Origin: Taxillus chinensis
Lineage: Eukaryota; Streptophyta; Magnoliopsida; Santalales; Loranthaceae
Assembly: GCA_023512835.1 (NCBI GenBank)
Contig: CM042084.1
Coordinates: forward strand, 11,156,842-11,220,841
Direction: 5' to 3'
Length of the DNA stretch: 64,000 nucleotides
The notes under the pieces were generated by a model. It made no database searches and had not been told where the DNA came from. It was given only the letters and a program-made list of their open reading frames with translations. The position numbers and the translations under genes were made by a program. Each line of letters begins with the position of its first letter. The first letter of the stretch is position 1. Positions 23,899 through 34,561 of this stretch are shown one piece after another.

Positions 23899-26604
23899 TC
23901 AATACTCTAACTTGATCTGGGAGCCCTGCTCACCAGTGTATTCCACGTCGTTTTTTGAGATCATAGTCCCAGAATTATAGCCATCTGCCAACAGCTTCCC
24001 GATTTTTGATCTCCACTCTGTGCCAACTTCACTTTTCTTGTCATGCACGACTCTATCTCGGTAGTTTAGCATTGTTCCCAACCCACTATTTGGTTGCCAA
24101 CCATATTCCATCAAAATCCTTGCTTCATCTTCGCTCAAGTCTTCTCCGACCTTTTTGGCGTGTTCATGCACAACACATAAAAATGTATAACCCAATGTGT
24201 ATTTTTTTTTTTATAATAAAGCACAGTTCCTGGTTTAATCAAGTTGACACGTGTGACGTGGCAATCTTGTTTGGGATTGAGCTAAAAAGAGACACACTGC
24301 AGTTTCTGATTTGTCATAAAAATGGTAAACTATGAAGTGGAATTTAAGGATTTGCAATTAAAAATGAAAAAACAGATGCGTCTTGAAGATAAATGTCTTG
24401 CAAATTGTGATTATTTGAAATATGAAGGGTCATTTTCCGGATGAATGGTTCAAAGCATGCCAAAGGTGAAATCGTTTTGAATTGTAATTAAAAAGCTCTG
24501 AACTTCTAAACACATTATTTTTGAAAGCGTATTGTTGTAATAATTATTTGTGGGGACAATGTATTTCCTACTTCTGAGTTCTGACTAATAAATGTACAAT
24601 TGGCGTGATATTTCTTACCAGTAGCGATTTATTCTCAATTAGGCTAATCCTGCTACAGTTGGTAAGCTTCATGGCTGTCACCAACCGCTTGATTTGCCAT
24701 TGAATGGTCATTGAGTTTGCAATTTCAAAGAAGTATGTAGCATAGCCATACTCAGGGCGTTCCAACACTATTCTGCATAAAAGCAAAAAAAATAAAAATA
24801 AAATCAGTCATTCACTACACTAATCATATGACATGCCAACACTATTATGAAAATGACAGTGGTAGAAAATTCATTCCTAAGGTCAGTTACCTGTTGTGTC
24901 TTTCAAAGATGAAAATAAATGAACGTAGGTCACGGCACCATCCCCACTCAACAGGCCACTTCCGGAATCGTAGATATCGTGTCTATGAAAAAGATGTGAT
25001 TGGTGGCACATAATAATGATACAATAACTCTTTTATTTCTGTCTCGGTAATAATGCTAAAAAAAGTTTCCCTAATGAATTTTGTGAATATAAAAGCCAAA
25101 TGTTTACCAAAATGTAGCAATAAGAAAGTTTTTACCTGCTCGACCAGCGAAACAAGACATGCCAAGCAATAACTAGCTTTTGCACCCTTTGTACACCGTA
25201 TAGGAGCAAATTTTAACAGTGATTGGCGCTGGGAGAAAATCTGTTAAAAAGTATTATAATATCAGAAAATAAATGTGTAAAGAAGACGAAATGTTCCCTT
25301 GCCTAAAATTGAAAAACACCACCATAAGACGATTATAAAATAATATTTCCAATTTATTTGCAGTGTACTTCTGAAAAGAACCCTACTATTACAGATTCAC
25401 AGTGCAACATACAAAAAGGAGGGCTAATGATACACAAAAAAAAACAAACACTGCTATAAGACATTTCCCCTCTTGAAATAATGAAGCAAATTAATCAGAT
25501 ACTTTGGCAGCCAAACCATTTAAGGCGTTCATCAAGTCAACAAAATTGAATAGGGTAAATTACTGAAATCCCTCCTCAGGTTTGGGGAAATACAACTAGC
25601 AATCTGTGAGATTTAAGAATTGAATAATTCCTCCAAATACGAATCCCATCAAGTGGGTTGTCTTTGTCATCATGGTGATGCCATGATGTCACTTGAAGAT
25701 GGTCTATTTCCCAGTATGGCAATATGATGACTCCTACTAACTGATAATGGACTTGAAACAGTAAACTTTTGAATAATAATAAACTCATTACAACATACAG
25801 AAAGTAATCAACTTGCCAGAAAAAATGAGGACAGCAATCAGCTTAGCTAAATTCACTCGGGCAGATTTAATTCAGAGCCATAATACCACTCCTAAAGTCT
25901 AAGTTTATAAATCCCAACTGGCTTCGATACAAATAAGTAGCTTGTATATCAAAATAATATATCATGAGTAACAAAAAGCAAAACAATAATAACAATACAA
26001 TTTATCAACTACTAATTACAAACCTTTCATTTTCTTAAAATTTTATTCAGCATTTATAGATAATAAAAAGATAGACAGTTTTTTGGGTCCTACATCGGTA
26101 AATATTTGATTGAAAACAAATGAAAAGTTATCTCCATGCAAAGTGAAAACCGTCTAACTTCTCTGTCTGCAACATTGAGCAGGGAAGATCAACAAAAACC
26201 AGCATGCGAGCTAAAAACCTAAAGCCTTTTGCAGATTTCTCAGTTGCCCATAAATATATGAAAATAACATAAATGCTGTCAAAAAGTATGCAATTAACCA
26301 AAACAATGTCGTTTTGGTATTTTAATGTACTCTCACTAACCAAAATGACAGTTTTGATGAATATTCATAGAACCCCTATACAAATATAATTAGCTAGATT
26401 TTAGGAATAAAAGGTGATGAACAAACCAAGAATCTTAGGGCATGTTTGGCGTTCGAAGTCAATTTTTTGTTTCCAAAATTTATTTCCAAAAACTGTACTT
26501 AGAATTTGTTTTCATGTGAATTGAATACATTAATTTGTTTGGCAGTTGTTTGCGAGTTTCCTAAAGAGAGATCGTTTCCATCTCTTTCCTTCTCTTTCCC
26601 CCGC

Positions 26605-26646
<42 letters not shown>

Positions 26647-27014
26647 CTTCCGTTTGCGCCCCCCCCCCGGGGGGTTTGGGGGGGAAGGGGCCCCCACAAC
26701 GGCCCCCCCGGTCGCCGGGAGGGGGGGCCACCGCAGTGGCCGGGGAGAAGGGGTCGGGATGGGGGGGCCGAATCTCCCCCCGGGGGGGGGGGGGGGGGGG
26801 GGGGGGAGCCCCCCCCCCCCCCGGAGGAGGTCCGGCCCCGGCCGGGGGAGGAGGGGGGGGAGCCGGACCTGTCGCCGGGGAGGGAGGAGCCGGAAGGAGG
26901 GGGAAGGTCGCGGGATGGGGGGGGGATCTGTCGCCGGGAAGGAGGGGGAAGGTCGCGGGATCGGGGTGGGGAAGCGCCGGGGAGGGGGTCGCCACTGCGG
27001 TGGCCGCGGGAGGA

Positions 27015-27048
<34 letters not shown>

Positions 27049-30000
27049 CCCCCCCCCCCCCCGGCCCCCCCCCCCCCCCCGGGGGGGGCCGCCCCCCCCC
27101 CCCCCCCCCCCCCCGCCCCAGCGCGGGAGGGAGGAGGGAGTCGGGGTAGGTGGCGGGAGGAGGGGGCGCGACCGAAAAAAAAAAAAAAAAAAAAAACACC
27201 CAAAACACAAAAAGATGTTTCCCGGTCCCGAGCATCCGAATGTCAAGTGTTTCCAAAAATTTAAAAAAAAAAACAGCTGCCAAACAATGACATCCAACGT
27301 TTTCTGCATTTAAATGCAGAAAACGAAAAAAAAAAAAAGCAAAATCAAACATGCTCTTAACTTTCCTACCAAAAATTGAACTCAGAGCAAAAACTCCAGG
27401 AGAAATGGTTCTTAATTTCCTGCAATTGCTTACCCACTTCTTTTGGTGTCTTTCAAAATCTACAGTGTTTTTCAAAACTGTTCTAATTTTTACTTCACCC
27501 AACTTTAGCGCAATGCATTGAGATCAATTCACTGTAAAGTTTCTTTTCCTCAAGGCTAATAACAGAAACATTTACTGAGTTACATAAAGATCTTATGAAT
27601 AAAGTATGATAGTGTAAAACAAAAGCAAAGATACAGATACCATAAAAATGCCACAAAATGCAGAATTGTTGCAAACCTTGGATATCACAGCTTCAAGCTC
27701 TGAAAAGCTGCTTTCAATGGAGCAATCGTCAAGGGTGCCATCATTTTCTGTTTCTCCATAAAGCTTAATTTCATCCATTGACACTCCTCTGTCAACTAAT
27801 ATCTGCCAATTGACATATAAAATATATTAAACATTCAAACACACACAAGACTGCAGAGTTACCAAAAAAAAATATGTATATGATACCTGAACAAGTCCAG
27901 GAGCATCTTCCTCCAGTGCAGTCTCAACGGAATCCCTGCAATGAAAACAGATAACGGGAGACATGAAACTAGTCAAAATTTAAAACAAACGAGTACAGAT
28001 ATGCAGGCAAGCATACAGTATTTAGACAAACATCCGCCAACATATAATGCAAACACAATAACTTACGTGCATGTTCTCTTCCGTTTCCATGAGCGTTTTT
28101 CAAATTTTGGTTTAAAAGATTCAGAAACATAAGTTCGGCTCTCACGGAAAGAAGGAACAATTTTTGGAAAGCATAATGGTGCACTGGAACTACTCATGTT
28201 AGGCTTGTCTCTTGACACCAGCATCTCAAACCGATCCTGCAGGGGCATATGGTCTAAGAAATCCACAAGATACTCCTCAGGGGTCTGCAGTTCTGTCTTT
28301 ACTGAATATAAACCATTCAAGGATTTGGCAAGAGAATCGTTTCCATTAGCATTAAACTCATTTTCAACAACAGATTCATTCTTGACATGTACAGAGTTTG
28401 ACAGAGCTGAAGCTACTGGAACAGAGAGGCCATCAGGCACAAGACATCGCTTACCGCACAAATTAACTGGGTTTGTTCTTTCATCAGATGTACAATTCAT
28501 GTTACCTTCATGAGCTGTTATAAAGTGCCTTGAATTAGCCAATCCACTTTTTTCCGAATTTGGAAATTCATTCCTATCCGGCCGTTCATCCTTCAATTTT
28601 TCCAATCTTGGTAAAGCAAGCACAATACCTTTTCTATGACAAGGATTAACATCCTTAGATGAGCATATCTGACCACTTTCTTGATCTCCCCAATAATTTC
28701 TTGATTTAGTTGATTCAGCCCCTTGACAAGAACCTACTAAGGGCGTGCATTGCTGGAATACACAAGATGTTCCAGATACAGGGACATCTAATGAGCCAGA
28801 CGCTGAAATACCATAGAGATCAGAAGCCCTTTCTTTGGTACTACTGGAGAAAGGAATCCTAGCCACTAGAGATTTTCCACTGATAGAATGACCCCCTCCA
28901 GCATTCATGCCAGTATGGCCTTCTAGTCCCAAAACATGACTGGATAACTGTTCAGAATTTCCCTAAATATATTAAGCAATCAGCAATTTTGGACAATTAA
29001 AAGTTTAATATCTATCTAAAAAAACGACATTTTAAAATATAATACTATGAACTGGTTTGTCTTGATGTTATCAAAAAAAAAAAAAAAAACAAACATACAC
29101 AGACATAAACAGTATGCTGTGAACATTGAAGTATTGGGTTAATCAATGAGTATACAGACACAAAAGAAAGCAATTTATGCCTATAATAACTAAAAATAAT
29201 GATTCAGGGGGCAAATGAGGGTTAAAACCAATTGAAATCATAGAAATTTCTTGTCGGCAACGTGATAATTGCAATGATAATTAAGTGCCTAGCCCGAAAT
29301 GACTTTTAGGTCTTTATTAGTTCAGCAGACTGTGGAAGCACCCCTCTCATTTTCATTTATAGATTAAACGTGTGTGAACTATAATCTGAACCTGTTTTCC
29401 TATTTGGACATTTTATTAAAATTTTATTTTATTTAAAATTCAAACAATGTATTACCTCCAATGTTGGCTCCTTCACTCCTAATAATTTCCTGCAACATAA
29501 GTTAGAGGAATGAGGTTCTATAGTTTCAAAAATTTGTCACAATGCATCAACATTACGACACAAAATAACTAAACTTTCAATAAGGTCATTGCCACTTAGC
29601 TGGAAGAAAGAAAAAATAAAAGAAAAGGAAAGAAGAAATCTATGCAAGATCATACTATACACTGCTAATATTATAGTAGACTGTAAATCTGTCTCCAACA
29701 CTTCATATGTTATATGATGTACAAATGTCCGCACACAATCACAAAACAACATGCCTACAATTATTCGGGAATCTAATGAAATCATATGGTATGAAGGAAT
29801 GGAAATTTAGTGGAAGAGCACTGCACCTTGACCATAGCATTCTCTGGCGGACTATCAGTGACATGTGATCAAGTTCATCCACACAATCATCAGTGACTTC
29901 AGCAGAAATATCTGGTGGCACTGAATCTTGGGGAGAAGTGCCAATGTTGGTGAAGGCCTCATCCATTCCAGTGGAAACCTCAGAAGACATGTGATCAAAT

Positions 30001-30960
30001 TCATCCAGACAGTCATCAGTGACTTCATTCTTAATCTTAACAGCCTCTGCATCAGAACCGGCAAAACCAATGATACCATCTCCCAGTGAACTTGCTAAGC
30101 TGTTATCACGATGGTCAATCTTCACTTCAGCAGAAATATTTGGTGGCACTGAATGTTGGGGAGAAGTGCCAATGTTGGTGAAGAACTCATCCATTCTAGT
30201 GGAAACGTCAGAAGACATCTCATTTGAATAAATATAAGAATCTGCTCGAGTCCCATTACTGTTCAAACTTTCAGATATTCTACACCATGGACATTTAAAA
30301 ATAACTCTGCCCATATGAGAATGAGCTTGATCTTGGGACAGTCCAGATTCCCTCCTTTCTGTAGCAAAGTTAGCTGAATGGAAACATAAATGATCCTGCA
30401 TACGTATTACTATTTTATTGACACAATTCATCTAAACCAAGCTAAGCTCAAACAGTAAAGTACTAAATATAATCCAGTTGGGAATAGTAACTGTACATTA
30501 TAGAATTTTCTACTAATTATATTCTTTAGTATAATTCAAGTTCCAGCCTGAACATGTTGGGCACAAATAACATAAACTGCATACTTACATTCTTTTCAAT
30601 ATAGTGTGAAATGATAGAGTAAGACAACCAGAGATTAAAAGAACAACAACAAATCTAAATAAACAACATAAAGCTACATATTTTGTTGTCACTTTTTTTA
30701 ACTCGCACCTCCTAAGGTGGTAAAGGGGTACAAAAGAAAGCCCAAGATTTGGAATATGGATCTAACCCACAATAATAAATAAATAAATAAATTAGCCAGT
30801 TACTCCGCCAATTCCTCGTTTTGTAACAACCAACAAACCTACCTCAGTACTTATATACATATAACAAGAGATCCTAAGACGTTAAAAACCAAGTGTCAAC
30901 AAGGATAAGCCAACAATCTTAAATAGTGCGCAGAATGAAAAATGGTCCTAAAAAATTGAG

Positions 30961-31013
<53 letters not shown>

Positions 31014-31484
31014 ATTGAATAAATATATGCAATCAATTCTGCAGAATTTGCTTGAAAAGTGCCTAATTAAAACACGAAACAAAGTCAAATAACAACTACC
31101 TGCGAATCACAGATCACATCTTCTTTTTTAACAACATCCACAACAGGCCTGCATAAAAATGGCATAATATAGCTCAAAACAGAAAACCCCAACACAGTTC
31201 CTCCACGACAACCCAAAGAAAAGCCCACAATTTTTTTAATAAAGAAAATAAAACTGAGCTCACTTTGATGGGCAATCGCTTGCATCCTCAAAAAAACCAG
31301 CATTAACAGCACTTTGCCCAAAAATCCTTTTACTTGCCAACAACGTTTTCAACCGCAGTTTTAAGGGAACCCGTTCTTTCTCGTTGGAACGTAAAGCAGC
31401 ATCGATTTCGCCCAAGGCTTCGCTGCCGAATATCCCATCAAAACCATCCAATCGCGCCACTGAATGAAGATCACCCCTAATCAT
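23899..31484 (-). CDS. Conserved plant protein of unknown function, 11 exons, 848 aa
   Basis: Exons in transcript order: 31264-31484, 31100-31148, 29827-30395, 29456-29489, 28067-28962, 27887-27935, 27677-27802, 25136-25240, 24891-24982, 24619-24772, 23899-24150. All borders are GT/AG and every phase joins, giving 848 residues with no stop. The N-terminus is MIRGDLHSVARLDGFDGIFG. A CPWC pair lies at 125-128. A near-perfect 32-residue duplication occupies 150-181 and 226-257. A basic KRSWKRKRT stretch near 581-589 may be an NLS. Residues about 607-848 (exons 7-11) are the best-ordered part, rich in Trp/Arg/Cys (FRKWPVEWGWCRDL, ERPEYGYATYFFE, MEYGWQPNSGLGTMLNY), and look like a conserved plant-specific domain. 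I recognise the type of protein but not a function; a nuclear role is a guess from composition. Exon 11's acceptor lacks a good pyrimidine tract and is the least certain border. Confidence 0.85.
26438..27356. mobile_element. Tourist-like (PIF/Harbinger) MITE with an extreme GC core, in intron 7 of the unknown gene
   Basis: Ends are GGGCATGTTTGG at the left and CAAACATGCTC at the right (inverted, one mismatch in the outer 12), with a TTA duplication on both sides (26435-26437, 27357-27359), as in Tourist elements. The outer 150 bp are AT-rich; the core, about 26590-27180, is nearly all G and C, with a 38-G run at 26609-26646, other G/C runs of 15-25, and short tandem units GGTCGCGGGAT. GCCACCGCAGTGGCC near 26727 and its reverse complement near 26990 make the core partly palindromic. 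Long ORFs here in several frames are compositional artefacts. Confidence 0.7.
30963..31010. repeat. (AT)24 microsatellite in intron 2 of the unknown gene
   Basis: An uninterrupted AT dinucleotide tract of 48 bases. Confidence 0.95.
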
Positions 31485-32237
31485 CCACGTCCCCTCGTAG
31501 AATCACATATCGATTTACCCAAAAAAAAAATACGGGATTTCTCAAAACCCAGATTCGTAATCAGAGAGGAAAATGGGGGCTTGCTTCTGGGTTTGGTAAT
31601 TTATCACCCTTGAAACCTACAAACCCAATGCTCCAATTAAGAACCTGAAGATGAAAAAAAAAAAAAAAAAAAGACCCAGCTTCAAACACACACCCACGGA
31701 GAGAGCGCGGGGGGCGGCGTGGTTTGGGGGTGGATGATTCTGGGGTTACGAGACAAGCCGAGAAGGGAGGACATTCCAAGGTGGGAACTTTAATTTCATG
31801 AGCTCTTGTTTGAATGTGCCGAACGGTAATGTGAAAAAACAAAACACGAGGCGTGGGGTTTGAGGTTGCTGCTGCAGTGCAGAAGCCGGCTCCTTGATGC
31901 CTCTGACGTAGTGCATCTTCCGAAGGAGTTGGTACGGCTTCGCTGAATGTTCTGAGTTAAATATTTCTGAAGACGGATCGGGTGGTCAGTTATTACCTGT
32001 CGCCGCGGTGGCCTTCAGTTCAGGTAACGACTTGATCCAAGTTCGATCTTTTCCCCGGCAGCATTAAACTGTTCTGATTTATTTATTTCGATTTCGAATA
32101 AATAAAATTTAACGATAAATTTTAATGTATTAAAATTTAAATTTTTACTGGTGAGCTGACATTGTTCACCGAATCCAAACTCATCCCGTTGTTTCAACAA
32201 ATTAAATTTTGCTCCCCATAAACTAACTTAATTGTAT
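31485..32237. promoter_or_regulatory. 5' flank of the unknown gene (head-to-head with the PPR gene)
   Basis: GC-moderate sequence upstream of the ATG at 31484, likely holding its leader and promoter. An A18 tract lies near 31655. I see no clear TATA box. If the hAT element to the right is removed, only about 1 kb separates the two divergent genes. Confidence 0.4.
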
Positions 32238-32245
32238 TTTGTCGC

Positions 32246-34326
32246 CAGGGCTCGTCCTAAAGATTTAAATGCCCAAGGCAAGTTCCCAAAAGAGTACCCC
32301 ATTATTAAGGATCATCATTTAAATTTTCATCCAACTCATTTTAAGTTACAGCTATAATATCATAGTAGTTAATATTTAAAAATTCAGAATCATTTTTCAA
32401 AAGCCTTAAATGCAATCACGTGTAGCAAGTCATCTAAAAATAATTTGAATATCCAAACATTCATGTGAAGTGAATTTCTATGACAAGAAGCAAAGAAAAT
32501 CCATCTTAAATAAGTAAAAATATTACAATACACCTCCAAACAGAACATTTGATGCAAACAAATTTAATCTGCCTGTTAGTAAAATTTTCAAGTAGTGGAA
32601 TGTATATTTACATGTTTAGTCTGCCTGTTAGTTCAGACATGCCTAGAGAAGGGCCTGCTCTCATCTCTCCCCACTGAAACACAATCCTCTCACTTGGACA
32701 AAAATATAAAGCTTAGTAATTAAACATAAAGCTTATATATATGCAGTTAAAAATATTTTTTTTAAATGTTGCAATATTTGAGTTGTTCTTGTAACCATGT
32801 CCTCTAAGATGCACTTGTACTGGAACCCTAAGTGTTTCAACTTCTTAGAAGAAAAAGAGACCACCTCCAGCTTCTCATCAACATCTACAAACCTAATTTA
32901 ATTTGCTAAAAAAAATGAAATTAGATATATAAGGAAATTCAGTATTTCGTGGAAAAAATAGTTGACAATTAGTGGTTTTGATTTAAAACTAAAGTGGCGT
33001 GTGGGATGCCACTGGCGAACTACTCACTATGCAGGTATGTTGTATTTGGGGCTATTTGTTCTTAGCAGTTTTGCAATTTGAAAAATGGTGGCACCGTGAG
33101 AGGAACAAATGTAGCGTCCCTTGGCTTTGGGGTTCTCATACAGGAATACATAGGTATTGCACACATCATCCAAGTGTATGTATTGGCATCGTCTTATAAT
33201 CGAATAATATCAGTTAGTCACCAAAATACATTTTACTAATTAGCACATAAAGCTATGGCTAGTGGCCCAAAACAGCAATTTGCAAATATCGTGCTAGAAC
33301 TTGATTCACAGTGGATTTGTGAGTAAAGCTTGAATTTACGCAGTAGCCTAAGTAAGGCGATGATAAAATAATTTCAGCAAAGATGAAAATAAAGTGTTGA
33401 AATTTTTTGACATCAACAACATAGATGAAAACGAAGTGTTGAAGATTTATAAACCCTGAGTATAAAGGAAAGCCCTATATATAAAGACCATGTACATTGG
33501 ATAAAGGCATATGGGCAGGAGAGAGAGAGAGACAGCAGAAAATATATAGTGTAAGAACGAAAATTAAAAGAGAAACCTAAACTCACTTGATGCTGATTGT
33601 TGCCTTGGAATGGGAGCATGTATGGACGTCGATAAACCCTTCCCGCCGTTTAGAAGGCCAATGAATGGAGTAATATGCTCGCACGGTTCGCTTGATGGCC
33701 CATTGAAATCAAAGGAACAATTGTAATCGTGTTCGATTCATTACCAGGTGCGCGATCCAGGACCATAGCTCTTCGGATTTGTGGTAGAATCGATCAAGGA
33801 AGTGTTATGAACCGGAGCACTGGTGTAGCCTCGTAGCCAGGAAGCACGCCTCGTAGCCTCGAAGCACTGTGTAGCCTTGTAGCCTCGTAGTGTGGAACGG
33901 TATCGTCTAGGCGCCTGAGGGAAGCACCCCGTAGCCTCGCCCGGTGAGCCTCGTAGCCAGGAAGCACGCCTCGTAGCCTTGAAGCACTGGTGTAGCCTCG
34001 TAGCCTTGTGGAATGGTGAACCGAAGCACTGGTGTAGCCTCATAGCCAGGAAGCACGCCTGTAGCCTCGAAGCAAGCCTCGTAGCCTCGTAGTGTGGAAC
34101 GGTATCGTCTAGGTGTCATTTTATTTATAGACCAAACGTTCCTCTCCCTCAGCCTATCTTGCGTTGGAGGCTTGGAGCAAAGCGGGGCTGCCGGAGTGCC
34201 CTAGAGAACAAAGACCATACGTTGTGTGGACTGGTGGATGAGTGGCCTAAGGGTACCCCAAATGAAGATGATCAGGGGAGTGCCCTAGGCGACCGCCTCT
34301 TGGGCCTCCCCTCAGGGCCGGCCCTG
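32246..34326. mobile_element. Non-autonomous hAT element (2,081 bp)
   Basis: It starts CAGGGCTCGTCC and ends GGCCGGCCCTG (reverse complement CAGGGCCGGCC), with a perfect 8-bp duplication TTTGTCGC (32238-32245 and 34327-34334). Sub-terminal words near both ends (CCCAAGGC, GCCCAAGAGGC on the opposite strand) extend the inverted similarity. No transposase domain is recognisable inside. It carries a GTAGCC-type repeat block and a possible minus-strand exon-like stretch at 33596-33710 followed by a GTGAGT donor. Its right end is about 235 bp from the PPR start codon. Confidence 0.85.
33795..34113. repeat. Repeat block of CTCGTAGCC / GAAGCACGCC words inside the hAT element
   Basis: A unit of roughly 90-105 bp (GCACTGGTGTAGCCTCGTAG, then CCAGGAAGCACGCC, then GTGTGGAACGGTATCGTCTA) occurs at about 33808-33911 and 34025-34113, with a partial copy between. 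On the minus strand CTATAAATAAAATG (about 34120-34133) is a TATA-like box immediately upstream, so the block could be the leader of a minus transcript. Confidence 0.7.
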
Positions 34327-34561
34327 TTTGTCGCAAATAAATTATACGATATCCAATGAAATGGGGATAAGTAAAAATCATTGGATGCTTAAATAATATT
34401 TTAAGAGTAATTCATATCAGTTTTTTTTTATATAAATATTTTCTTTATAATTGATAATTTTTTATTTTTAGGATTTTGATATGAACAGCGTCGAATGCTC
34501 GTATATTTGACGATCAGTTGCTTGATGTTCTCTGCCATGCTCACGTAACTCTTAAATTTTG

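Noticed and set aside
26499..27502. Several overlapping ORFs of 157-313 codons on both strands
   Set aside because: They come from the G/C homopolymer core of a MITE, are poly-Pro/Gly/Arg in every frame and lack any domain.
33795..34113. Possible CRISPR-like spaced repeat array
   Set aside because: Eukaryotic context, irregular spacing, and 'spacers' built of the same words; it is a nested minisatellite in a hAT element.
34559..34561. TTG as start of the PPR protein
   Set aside because: The in-frame ATG follows immediately, and non-AUG starts are not expected here.
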